Positions 1 to 7,598 of a stretch of DNA of 11,399 nucleotides are shown here, piece by piece (the first letter of the stretch is position 1; every line of letters starts with the position of its first letter). Source of the stretch: JBBDMX01 sp040878035. GTDB taxonomy: Bacteria > Planctomycetota > Phycisphaerae > Phycisphaerales > Phycisphaeraceae. The stretch spans positions 1-11,399 of the forward strand of contig JBBDMX010000108.1 of assembly GCA_040878035.1 (NCBI GenBank), given 5' to 3'. Below the pieces are notes generated by a model that was given only the letters and a program-made list of their open reading frames with translations, did not search any database and was not told the DNA's origin. Position numbers and translations under genes: made by a program.

Positions 1-542
1 CAAGTTAGCGTTCTGTTAACAATTCATGGGCGATTTGTTACGGACAGCATTGCCTCAGAAGGGAGAGGGGGCCGGAGCTTTCCTCTCGTGTGTCGATGAG
101 ACCTCCCACGACTAGGAGGTTGACGATGTCGCCCGAAGAAGTTGCGGCGCCGGGTAATCCGTTTGCTTCGTTCTGGGAAGCGTTTTCGTGCTGCCTGGGC
201 AAGCGTCCGAGTTTTGCCGGGCCTTGAATTGCCTCTGCAACCGCTGGCTTGAACGCCGCCGCGACTGCTCGCCCCTTGAGCACGGCTTCCGCGTCATCGC
301 CTACCATCAAGAACCCAACGCCGCCGGCAAACGCACGCGATTGAACCAATCCACGGATTCGTCATAGCGCTGTAGTAATCATGTTCGCCAGCTACGCGCC
401 GATGACGCTTCTACTGCGACGCATCGAGGCCACGGGGTTATGAAGGGGCTTTGCCTCCCCATCGCGCGCTCCCAACCCCTCGCATGCCCGGTAGCCCCGG
501 GGTATCCTGTCACCCCATTGAATTTCTAAAGGGCCACGCACG
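1..542. other. Gene-free left flank
   Basis: I see no gene I can support here. A - strand open frame (349-38) begins with TTG, has no ribosome binding site and a composition I do not recognise; a 43-codon + strand frame from ATG 96 to the stop at 225-227 is equally unsupported. The left part contains a fragment of a dispersed repeat (53-76). An eight-base CCCCGGGG palindrome lies near 495-502, shortly before the peptidase gene. I could not find a convincing promoter for that gene; a TATCCT at about 503-508 has no matching -35 box. The region could hold a decayed gene or mobile-element remnant, but nothing in the sequence shows which. Confidence 0.5.
53..76 (+). repeat. Partial copy of a GGGAGAGG-type dispersed repeat
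   Basis: The 17 bases CCTCAGAAGGGAGAGGG at 53-69, followed by GGCCGGA, recur in inverted orientation at the right end of the window (11369-11391), where they are followed by ACCGGA. The left copy lacks the second hairpin arm that the right copy has, so it looks truncated. Short palindromic intergenic repeats of this kind are common in GC-rich bacteria; which family this belongs to is not known from the window. Confidence 0.55.
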
Positions 543-1340
543 ATGAAAATCTACATTCTCGCTGACATGGAAGGCATCTCCGGCATCCGCAAGGTGGAGG
601 AAGTGGCGCTGGGCCAGAATCATGTGCCTTCCGAGTATGCCTACGGCCGCAAGTTGATGATGGATGAGATCAACCAGGCCGTCGCCGGTTGCTTTGACGG
701 CGGCGCGACCGAAGTGGTCGCCTGCGATACGCATGGCGGGGGCGGACAGGTGCAACTGGGCGACATGGACGAGCGCGCCGTTTACGAAACGCCGGTCAAC
801 GGCAACCCCATGCCCGCGCTGGACAGTTCCTTTGCCGGGCTGATTCTCATCGGGCACCACGCCATGGCCGGCACCGCCGACGCCTTCCTCGAGCACACCA
901 TGAGCGGGCCCACGATCCACCACTGGAAGATGAACGGGCAATCCATCGGTGAGATCGCCATTGAGGCGGGCTATGCCGGCCATTTCAACGTCCCGCTCAT
1001 CATGGTCAGCGGCGATGCGGCGGTGTGTGCCGAGGCCAAGGCGTTTTTCGGGGACATCGAAACGGCCTGTGTGAAGTGGGGGATCAGCCGGCATCGCGCC
1101 CGCTGCCTGGCCGCCAAGGCGGGGTGCAAACTGGTGCGGCAGGCGTGCCGGCGCGCCGTGGAGCGTGCCGGCCAGGGCGCTTTTGCGCCCTATCGCCCGG
1201 CGACGCCGCTGACGATGGAGATCGAGTTCCAGCGCAACGATTATGCCGATGCGACCGCCAACAATCCCGCCTTCGAGCGCACCGGTGGGCGGACGATCCG
1301 TTGGACGGCACACGACCTGCGGCAGATGCGGATCGCGTGA
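543..1340 (+). CDS. M55 family D-aminopeptidase (DppA-like zinc peptidase)
   Basis: A 265-residue protein resembling DppA of Bacillus subtilis (about 274 residues), a cytoplasmic binuclear-zinc peptidase that removes N-terminal D-amino acids from small peptides such as D-Ala-D-Ala. The family opening is clear: MKIYILADMEGISG supplies the likely zinc ligands Asp8 and Glu10. Further expected residues are present in order: His64 in CDTHGGG, His106 in IGHHAMAGT, His118 in LEHTMSG as the candidate nucleophile, and Glu137 in NGQSIGEIAI. There is no signal peptide. The ATG at 543 is preceded by AAAGGG (528-533) at a 9-base spacing, and the start matches the family. No dipeptide transporter genes lie beside it, unlike the Bacillus dpp operon. 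It is followed by 153 nt and a strong promoter, so it is probably transcribed separately from the regulator. A role in recycling cell-wall peptides is inferred; the actual substrate is unknown. Confidence 0.92.
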   Translation: MKIYILADMEGISGIRKVEEVALGQNHVPSEYAYGRKLMMDEINQAVAGCFDGGATEVVACDTHGGGGQVQLGDMDERAVYETPVNGNPMPALDSSFAGLILIGHHAMAGTADAFLEHTMSGPTIHHWKMNGQSIGEIAIEAGYAGHFNVPLIMVSGDAAVCAEAKAFFGDIETACVKWGISRHRARCLAAKAGCKLVRQACRRAVERAGQGAFAPYRPATPLTMEIEFQRNDYADATANNPAFERTGGRTIRWTAHDLRQMRIA

Positions 1341-1458
1341 TGGCGGCTGTAACGGGGGTTTGGCACAGACCGGACGGCCCTTTCAGAAACCTGCGCGCGA
1401 GTGCTCTAGAGGGCGGTGACGGCGCGGCTTAGTATTAGATTTAATGATATTGTCTATT

Positions 1459-1486
1459 TTGACATAAGTCACACTTATGCTATCAT
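1459..1486 (+). promoter_or_regulatory. Sigma70-type promoter of the LysR regulator gene
   Basis: A perfect -35 box TTGACA (1459-1464) is separated by 16 bases from a -10 box TATCAT (1481-1486), which is extended by TG at 1478-1479. It lies in an AT-rich island (about 1436-1490) in otherwise GC-rich DNA. The expected transcription start, 6 to 8 bases after the -10 box, is 1492-1494, which is where the GTG start codon of the regulator lies. The promoter also shows that the longer upstream reading frame (from 1416) is not the true start of the protein. Confidence 0.8.
1463..1479. promoter_or_regulatory. Perfect palindrome in the promoter spacer, probable LysR operator
   Basis: CATAAGT-CAC-ACTTATG is an exact 7-bp inverted repeat with a 3-base centre, lying between the -35 and -10 boxes. 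The size and symmetry fit a site for a dimeric regulator; T-N11-A type interrupted dyads are usual for LysR proteins. Bound protein here would cover the promoter, so negative autoregulation by the downstream regulator is the simplest reading. I did not see a second copy before gltB or before the peptidase gene. Confidence 0.65.
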
Positions 1487-1493
1487 TCCGCCT

Positions 1494-2471
1494 GTGGACA
1501 CTCTGCGTCTATTTTGCGACCTTGCGGCATGCCGCAGCTTCAGCCAGGCGGCGGGGCGGCATGGCGTGACCCAGTCGGCTGCCAGCCAGCGGATTAACCG
1601 CCTGGAGAAACGCCTGGGCCTGACCCTGGTGGATCGCAGCGTGCGTCCGTTGGTGCTGACGCCGGCGGGTGAGGAATTCGCCCGCGAGTGCCGCGAGATC
1701 CTCGAACGCTACGACGTGCTGGAGCGGCGGATCGCCAAGCTCAAGCCCCAGTCCGGCGGCGAAGTGGTCGTGTCGGCCATTTATTCGGCGGGCATCGATC
1801 TGCTCAACCAGGTCAAGGAGTCCTTCGAGCAGAAGCATCCGCGCGTGACGGTGCGTGTGGACTATCGCCGGCCGCAGGAAGTGTACGACGCGGTGCGCCA
1901 GGACCGTTGCGACCTGGGCATTCTCTCGTACCCGCAGCGCTGGCCGGAGGTCGGCGTGATTCCGCTGCGACACGAGCGGATGGCGGTGGTGTGCCACCCG
2001 CGGCACAAGCTGGCGCAATATGAGGTGGTGCAGGCGTCGGACCTGGATCGCTGGGCGATGCTGACCTTCGAGGCGAGCCTGCCGGTGGGCCGGCGGATTC
2101 GCCGGTATTTGCGCGAGCATCGCGCCGCGCCGCGCGTGCTCAATGTGTTTGACAACATCGACACGATCAAAAACGCGCTGGCGGTGACCGAGGCCTTTGC
2201 GATTCTGCCGCGGCGCACGGTATGGCGCGAGGCGGTAGCCGGCACGCTGGCGCTGGTGGAACTGGAGCCGGAGCTGCTGCGGCCGCTGGGCATCATCTAC
2301 CACCGGGGGCGAAGGAGTAACGGCTCTTCGGCGGCGCCGTTTGGCGGCGTGGCGCAGGCGTTCGTCGATTACCTGCTTCAGCATGCCGGGCCCGGCGTGG
2401 ACCTGGTGCAGGACATCGAGAATACCGCCGCCAAGTCCGGTCTGACCGCGGCCTCGGCCGGTAAAGATTAA
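1494..2471 (+). CDS. LysR-family transcriptional regulator
   Basis: A 325-residue DNA-binding regulator. The N-terminal winged helix-turn-helix is plain: VDTLRLFCDLAACRSFSQAA, then VTQSAASQRINRLEKRLG (helix-turn-helix about residues 17-36) and LVLTPAGEEF. After a linker helix, residues about 89-295 form the periplasmic-binding-protein-like effector domain, with segments such as DLGILSYP and AFAILPRR. The last 25 or so residues are a low-complexity tail. The GTG at 1494 is chosen because the family begins exactly here (first residue read as Met, then DTLRLF) and because the promoter lies inside the longer frame that would start at 1416. No ribosome binding site precedes it, in keeping with a leaderless mRNA. 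Its position before gltB recalls GltC, the LysR activator of glutamate synthase in Bacillus subtilis, but GltC is divergently oriented, and a regulon here is only inferred. The effector is unknown. Confidence 0.9.
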   Translation: MDTLRLFCDLAACRSFSQAAGRHGVTQSAASQRINRLEKRLGLTLVDRSVRPLVLTPAGEEFARECREILERYDVLERRIAKLKPQSGGEVVVSAIYSAGIDLLNQVKESFEQKHPRVTVRVDYRRPQEVYDAVRQDRCDLGILSYPQRWPEVGVIPLRHERMAVVCHPRHKLAQYEVVQASDLDRWAMLTFEASLPVGRRIRRYLREHRAAPRVLNVFDNIDTIKNALAVTEAFAILPRRTVWREAVAGTLALVELEPELLRPLGIIYHRGRRSNGSSAAPFGGVAQAFVDYLLQHAGPGVDLVQDIENTAAKSGLTAASAGKD

Positions 2472-2519
2472 GAATCCCTGGCCACCAAGCCGGGCCCGAG
2501 TCCGCAAGGCCCGGATTCT
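2471..2519 (+). terminator. Hairpin just after the regulator gene, possible terminator
   Basis: Directly after the stop codon, CCGGGCC (2490-2496) and GGCCCGG (2508-2514) pair across an 11-base loop; an alternative outer pairing joins AGAATCC (2471-2477) with GGATTCT (2513-2519). There is no run of T after the stem, so it is not a classical intrinsic terminator. It may attenuate or partly end regulator transcription before gltB. Confidence 0.3.
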
Positions 2520-2634
2520 GTCCGCCCGGAGTCATGAGCAGGAAACCAGAGCGCGGATGCAGGGTCGGTTTGCGGCAGGGATGCCATGGTCAACACCTTG
2601 GCGAGGGACGAAGGCTTGAGGAAGGACGTGACGT

Positions 2635-5600
2635 ATGAATGAGCAACAGGCGCTTGTGAATAAGTCGGCGGTGATGATCTCCGGCGAGCCCGCAAGGCCG
2701 GGCATGCCGGGGCTTGGCGCGGCGGGGGAGCCGAAAACGGGGTCAGCCCCCGTTTCGCCTGGCGCGCCGGGCAAGACCGGCTTGTATGACCCGACGAACG
2801 AGCATGACTCGTGCGGGGTGGGCTTTGTCGCCCACATCAAGGGCCAGGCCAGCCACGAGATTGTCACCGATGCGCTCAAGGTGCTGGTGGCGATGGAGCA
2901 TCGCGGCGCCTGCGGGTGCGAAGTTAATACCGGTGACGGCGCGGGCATTCTGACGGCGTTGCCGCATGAGTTTCTGGCACGGATGGCGCGGGAGGAGCTG
3001 GGCGTCGAGTTGCCCGGCGCGGGTCGCTATGCCGTCGGCATCGTGTTTCTGCCGACGGATGACGCCGGCCGGGAGGCCTGCAAGGGCGTGCTGGAGAAAT
3101 ACGCGCGCAGTCAGAAGTTGGAGGTGCTGGGCTGGCGGCGCTTGCCCACGGACAACGCGATGATCGGCAAGACCGCCCTGGCGCGCGAGCCGGTGATGGA
3201 GCAGGTGTTCCTGGCCGCGCCCCAGGACATGGACCAGGCGGCGCTGGAGCGCAATCTCTACATCGCGCGCAAGCAGACCTTCCACGAAATCGGCCGCAGC
3301 AATATTGCGCAGAACGACCGCTACTACGTCTGCTCGCTGTCGTCCAAGGTGATGATCCACAAGGGCCAGCTCACCAGCACGCAGGTCGAGCAATATTTCA
3401 AGGACCTGTCGGCGCCGGACTTTAAGAGCCACCTGGCGATGGTGCACTCGCGATTCAGCACCAACACGTTCCCCTCGTGGGAGCGTGCCCAGCCGATGCG
3501 TTTCATGAGCCACAACGGCGAGATTAACACGCTGTGGGGCAACATCAACTGGATGCGCGCCCGCGAGGGTTTGTTCAAGAGCGACGACGCCCACTTCGGC
3601 GACGAGCTGTCGAAGATCTACCCGCTGATCGACCTGACCACCAGCGATTCGGGCGTGTTCGACAACGTGCTGGAGTTTCTGCTGATGGCGGGGCGCAGCC
3701 TGCCCGAAGCGGTGATGATGATGATCCCCGAGGCGTGGGAAAATCACGAGTCGATGCCGCCGTACAAGCGGGCGTTCTACGAGTATCACTCGTGCCTGAT
3801 GGAGCCGTGGGACGGCCCGGCGTCGATTGCCTTCACCGACGGGTGCTACATCGGCGCGGTGCTCGACCGTAACGGCCTGCGCCCGTCGCGTTATTACGTG
3901 ACGCATGACGATCGGGTGATCATGGCCAGCGAAGTGGGCGTGCTGGGTCTGCGGCCCGAGCAGGTCAAAGCCAAGGGCCGGCTCCAGCCGGGCAAGATGT
4001 TCCTGGTCAACTTCGAGGAAGGGCGCATCGTCGCCGACGAGGAACTGAAAAAGGGCATCGCCACGCGTCGGCCCTACGGGCAGTGGCTGCGCAACCAGCG
4101 CATCGAGCTGGCGGACCTGCACCCCAATCAGGAGCCGCACGGCTTTGACCCCGGCACGCTGTTGCAGCGGCTCCAGGCGTTCGGCTACACCGTCGAGCAC
4201 CTGAACATGATCCTCTACCCCATGGTCACCAACGCCAAGGAGCCGCTAGGGTCGATGGGCAACGACGCGGCGCTGGCGTGCCTCAGCGATGAGCCGCGCC
4301 TGACCTACGACTACTTCAAGCAGCTCTTCGCCCAGGTGACCAACCCGCCCATCGACTCGACCCGCGAAGAGATCATCATGTCGCTCGAGTGCTTCATCGG
4401 GCCCGAGGGCAACCTGCTGGACACGACCGAGCAGCAGTGCCACCGCCTGCACGTGCCGCACCCGATTCTGTCTAACGAGCAGTTGGCGGCGCTGAAGCAT
4501 GTGGACCATCGCGGGTGGCGGGCCAGGACGATTGATATCACGTTCGAGAAGCCGGAGGTGGGAGAGGCTAAGCCGCAAGCGGCCAAGGCGGCGCTGGTCG
4601 AGGCGCTGGATCGTATCTGCGCCGAAGCATCCGAGGCGATCAAGGACGGCTACTCGCTGATCGTGCTGTCGGACCGCGCCATGAGCGCCTTGCGCGTGCC
4701 TATCAGCTCGCTCTTGGCCGTGGGCGCGGTGCACCATCACCTGGTGCGCACCGCCGAGCGTACGAAGCTGGGCATCGTGCTCGAATCGGGCGAGGCACGC
4801 GAGGTGCACGACTTCTGCATGCTCGTGGGTTACGGCGCCGACGCGATCAACCCTTACCTGGCGTTTGAGGCGTGCTGGCAGATGGCGCGTGACGGCGTGA
4901 TCCCCGCGGACGAGTTCAGCGATGAGGCCATCGTAGATAACTTCGTCAAGTCCATCGGCAAGGGCATGCTCAAGGTCATGGCCAAGATGGGCATCAGCAC
5001 CTTGGCCAGCTACAAGGGCGCGCAGATTTTCGAGGCGGTGGGCTTGAACAGCGAGGTGGTGGATAAGTGTTTCACCGGCACCGCCAGCCGCATCCAGGGC
5101 GTGGGCTTTGACGTGCTCACCGCCGAGGCCATGCGCCGCCACGAGATCGGCTATCCCTCTCGCGACACCGTGCGCCTTTCGGTGCTGGCCAACCCCGGCG
5201 AGTACCACTGGCGCGCCGGAGGCACCGCCCACATGTGGAACCCGGGCACCATCGCCAGCCTCCAGGTGGCGGCGCGGTCCAACAGTCGCGACGCCTACTG
5301 GCAGTTCGCCAGGCAGGTCAACGAAGATGCCCATCGCCGCTGCACGTTGCGCGGCCTGCTCCAGTTCCGCTTCCCCAAAGCCGACGGCTCGCCCGCCCTC
5401 CCGCTCGACGAAGTCGAGCCGGTCGCCAGCATCGTCAAGCGCTTCCGCACCGGGGCGATGAGCTATGGCTCGATCAGCAAGGAAGCGCACGAAACCCTGG
5501 CGGTGGCGATGAACCGCATGGGCGGGCGCAGCAACACTGGCGAAGGTGGCGAGGACATGGAACGCTGGACGCCCATGGCAAACGGCGACTCGAAGAACAG

Positions 5601-7368
5601 CGCCATCAAGCAGGTGGCGTCGGGCCGCTTCGGCGTGACCATCAGCTACCTGGCCAACGCCCGCGAGCTACAGATCAAGATGGCGCAGGGCGCCAAGCCC
5701 GGCGAGGGCGGCGAACTGCCCGGGCACAAGGTCAGCAAGGACATCGCGCGCACGCGGCACACCACGCCGGGCGTCATGCTGATTTCCCCGCCGCCGCACC
5801 ATGACATCTATTCGATCGAAGACCTGGCGCAGCTCATCTACGACCTGAAGAACTCCAACCCCGAGGCCGGCGTGAGCGTGAAGCTGGTGTCGGAGGTCGG
5901 CGTGGGCACGATCGCCGCGGGCGTCGCCAAGGCGCACGCGGATCACATTCTCATCAGCGGCCATGAAGGTGGCACGGGCGCCAGCCCGCTGACGGGCATG
6001 AAGCACGCCGGCCTGCCGTGGGAACTGGGCATCGCCGAGACGCACCAGACCCTGGTGCTCAACGACCTGCGCAGCCGGGTCACCTTGGAGACCGACGGCC
6101 AGCTCAAGACCGGTCGGGACATCGTGATCGCCGCCATGCTGGGCGCCGAGGAATACGGCATGTCCACCGCGCCCTTGATCGTGCTGGGCTGCATCATGAT
6201 GCGCAAGTGCCATCTGAACACCTGCCCGGTGGGCATCGCCACGCAGGACCCCGAGCTGCGCAAGAAGTTCGCCGGCAAGCCCGAACACGTGGTCAACTAC
6301 CTGTTCATGGTGGCCGAGGAAGCCCGGCAGATCATGGCGCAACTGGGCATTCGCACCTGGAACGAGTTGATCGGCCGGGTGGATCTGCTCGATGTTGATG
6401 ACGCGATCGGTCACTGGAAGGCCAAGGGTCTTGACCTGTCGCCGATTCTGGCGATGGCGCAGAAGCCGCACGAGGGCGTGCAGGTGCGCAAGGTCATGGA
6501 ACAGGATCATGGCCTGGCGCAGTCGCTGGACCGCCGGCTGATCGAACTGGCTCGCATCGCCCTGGATTCGGGCAAGCCCGTGAGCCTCAACCTGCCCATC
6601 CGCAACGTCAACCGCACCGTGGGCACCACGCTGTCTAACCGCCTGGTTTGTCGCCATGGCGCGGGCGGCCTGCCCGAGGACACGATCTACCTCAAGTTCA
6701 ACGGCTCGGCGGGGCAGAGCCTGGGCGCCTGGCTGGCGCCGGGCATCACCATCGAGCTCGAAGGCGACGCCAACGATTACGTGGGCAAAGGCCTCTGTGG
6801 CGGACGACTGGTGATCTATCCGCCCAAGACCTCGACCTTCCAAGCCGAGGAAAACGTGATCATCGGCAACGTGGCGCTGTACGGCGCGACTTCGGGCTAC
6901 GCCTTTTTCCGCGGCGTGGCGGCCGAACGCTTTGCCGTGCGGAACTCGGGCGCGCATGCCGTCATCGAAGGCGTGGGCGACCACGGCTGCGAGTACATGA
7001 CCGGCGGACGCGTCGTCATCCTGGGCAAGACCGGACGCAACTTCGCCGCGGGGATGTCCGGCGGCATCGCCTACGTCTGGGACGTTGACGGCAACTTCCT
7101 CCAGAACTGTAACCTGGGCATGGTCGAACTCGAAAGACTCGACAAGCCCCACGACATCGATGAGGCCCGCGGCCTCATCACCATGCATCAGACCTACACC
7201 GGCTCGACCGTCGCCCAGCACGTGCTTGGCAACTGGGACCAGGTCGTGACGCAGTTCGTCAAGGTCATGCCCAGCGACTACAAGCGCATCCTCGAATCCA
7301 TCGAGGAAGAGGAACTGCTCAACGCCGCGGCACACAGCGAGGTGGGCGTGACGATCCCCAGTGCCTGA
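2635..7368 (+). CDS. gltB: Glutamate synthase (NADPH type) large subunit
   Basis: A 1577-residue alpha subunit that forms glutamate from glutamine and 2-oxoglutarate together with GltD, in the cytoplasm. Domain 1 (60 to about 430) is a class II glutamine amidotransferase: Cys60 in HDSCGVGFV becomes the N-terminal nucleophile after propeptide removal; HSRFSTN (271-277) and HNGEINT (293-299) are its substrate motifs. A central domain (about 500-790) is followed by the FMN-binding synthase domain (about 850-1220) with MSYGSIS from 942, KPGEGGELPGHKV from 1021 and SGHEGGTGA from 1108. Cys1186, Cys1192 and Cys1197 (C-x5-C-x4-C) are the 3Fe-4S ligands. The GXGXG beta-helix domain spans about 1310-1495. 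Length fits bacterial GltB (about 1500), the excess being a 59-residue propeptide rich in Pro and Gly. ATG 2635 has GAGGAAGG nine bases upstream; ATG 2674 is a less likely alternative start. No own promoter is evident, so it may be read from the regulator promoter. Confidence 0.97.
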   Translation: MNEQQALVNKSAVMISGEPARPGMPGLGAAGEPKTGSAPVSPGAPGKTGLYDPTNEHDSCGVGFVAHIKGQASHEIVTDALKVLVAMEHRGACGCEVNTGDGAGILTALPHEFLARMAREELGVELPGAGRYAVGIVFLPTDDAGREACKGVLEKYARSQKLEVLGWRRLPTDNAMIGKTALAREPVMEQVFLAAPQDMDQAALERNLYIARKQTFHEIGRSNIAQNDRYYVCSLSSKVMIHKGQLTSTQVEQYFKDLSAPDFKSHLAMVHSRFSTNTFPSWERAQPMRFMSHNGEINTLWGNINWMRAREGLFKSDDAHFGDELSKIYPLIDLTTSDSGVFDNVLEFLLMAGRSLPEAVMMMIPEAWENHESMPPYKRAFYEYHSCLMEPWDGPASIAFTDGCYIGAVLDRNGLRPSRYYVTHDDRVIMASEVGVLGLRPEQVKAKGRLQPGKMFLVNFEEGRIVADEELKKGIATRRPYGQWLRNQRIELADLHPNQEPHGFDPGTLLQRLQAFGYTVEHLNMILYPMVTNAKEPLGSMGNDAALACLSDEPRLTYDYFKQLFAQVTNPPIDSTREEIIMSLECFIGPEGNLLDTTEQQCHRLHVPHPILSNEQLAALKHVDHRGWRARTIDITFEKPEVGEAKPQAAKAALVEALDRICAEASEAIKDGYSLIVLSDRAMSALRVPISSLLAVGAVHHHLVRTAERTKLGIVLESGEAREVHDFCMLVGYGADAINPYLAFEACWQMARDGVIPADEFSDEAIVDNFVKSIGKGMLKVMAKMGISTLASYKGAQIFEAVGLNSEVVDKCFTGTASRIQGVGFDVLTAEAMRRHEIGYPSRDTVRLSVLANPGEYHWRAGGTAHMWNPGTIASLQVAARSNSRDAYWQFARQVNEDAHRRCTLRGLLQFRFPKADGSPALPLDEVEPVASIVKRFRTGAMSYGSISKEAHETLAVAMNRMGGRSNTGEGGEDMERWTPMANGDSKNSAIKQVASGRFGVTISYLANARELQIKMAQGAKPGEGGELPGHKVSKDIARTRHTTPGVMLISPPPHHDIYSIEDLAQLIYDLKNSNPEAGVSVKLVSEVGVGTIAAGVAKAHADHILISGHEGGTGASPLTGMKHAGLPWELGIAETHQTLVLNDLRSRVTLETDGQLKTGRDIVIAAMLGAEEYGMSTAPLIVLGCIMMRKCHLNTCPVGIATQDPELRKKFAGKPEHVVNYLFMVAEEARQIMAQLGIRTWNELIGRVDLLDVDDAIGHWKAKGLDLSPILAMAQKPHEGVQVRKVMEQDHGLAQSLDRRLIELARIALDSGKPVSLNLPIRNVNRTVGTTLSNRLVCRHGAGGLPEDTIYLKFNGSAGQSLGAWLAPGITIELEGDANDYVGKGLCGGRLVIYPPKTSTFQAEENVIIGNVALYGATSGYAFFRGVAAERFAVRNSGAHAVIEGVGDHGCEYMTGGRVVILGKTGRNFAAGMSGGIAYVWDVDGNFLQNCNLGMVELERLDKPHDIDEARGLITMHQTYTGSTVAQHVLGNWDQVVTQFVKVMPSDYKRILESIEEEELLNAAAHSEVGVTIPSA
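2694..2757. repeat. Paired palindromes inside the GltB propeptide coding region
   Basis: Two inverted repeats sit next to each other within gltB codons 20-41. The first (2694-2715) is an imperfect 22-bp palindrome centred on GGCATGCC with AAG and CTT at its ends. The second pairs AAACGGGG (2735-2742) with CCCCGTTT (2748-2755) across TCAGC, and extends to CG/CG (2732-2733 with 2756-2757) if one A is bulged. Hairpins with a GGGGTCAG-type core resemble REP-like elements, which are usually intergenic. Here they stay in frame and encode a Pro/Gly-rich stretch that is removed or disposable before Cys60. Confidence 0.55.
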
Positions 7369-7382
7369 GCAGAGAGGAATGA

Positions 7383-7544
7383 AACACGGATGAACGCGGA
7401 TGAACACGGATTAAAGACGGAAGAAACAAGGATGAACATGATGGACATGATGCCGGAATGACGAACGGGTGTGATGCGACATCATGTGCGTCATGTCCAT
7501 CATTGTTCCCTCTTTTTCCGTGTTCATCCGTGTTCATCCCTGTT
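7383..7544. repeat. Long imperfect inverted repeat between gltB and gltD
   Basis: The 230-nt gap between the two glt genes is mostly a large hairpin-forming element. The outer arms 7383-7410 and 7517-7544 are complementary at 26 of 28 positions and are themselves built of a roughly 10-bp unit, CGGATGAACA, repeated in tandem. The inner arms ATGATGGACATGA (7438-7450) and 7491-7503 are perfectly complementary over 13 bp. Less conserved purine-rich DNA lies between outer and inner arms on the left, and the central loop is about 40 nt. No gene is encoded here. It resembles a miniature non-coding mobile or REP-like element; a role in mRNA processing or uneven gltB/gltD expression is possible but not shown. 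Confidence 0.75.
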
Positions 7545-7598
7545 ACCTCTTCTTCAAGTTGAGTGACCCCGGAGACCCCGGACCTCGGAGTTTTATTG

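Noticed and set aside
38..349. A small protein gene on the - strand at the left end
   Set aside because: It would start with TTG, has no ribosome binding site, overlaps a dispersed repeat and resembles no family I know.
510..1313. A 267-codon - strand frame opposite the M55 peptidase gene
   Set aside because: The + strand encodes the conserved zinc ligands of M55; the antisense frame is rich in Arg, His and Ala and shows no domain.
1416..1493. N-terminal extension of the LysR regulator by 26 residues
   Set aside because: The stretch contains a -35 box, a -10 box and an operator palindrome, is AT-rich, and lies before the point where LysR proteins begin.
2472..2634. A riboswitch or glutamine-sensing RNA in front of gltB
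   Set aside because: Only a short GC hairpin near the regulator stop and a weak dyad are visible; I could not match them to a known riboswitch architecture.
5668..7407. A 579-codon open frame on the - strand over gltB, and similar long antisense frames at 2743-4200 and 4246-5490
   Set aside because: They lie opposite unmistakable GltB domains. Long antisense frames arise from the third-position GC bias of the real gene, and their translations look like no protein family.
7383..7544. A CRISPR array suggested by repeated CGGATGAACA units
   Set aside because: The units are about 10 bp, directly adjacent without spacers, and arranged as inverted arms; there are no cas genes.
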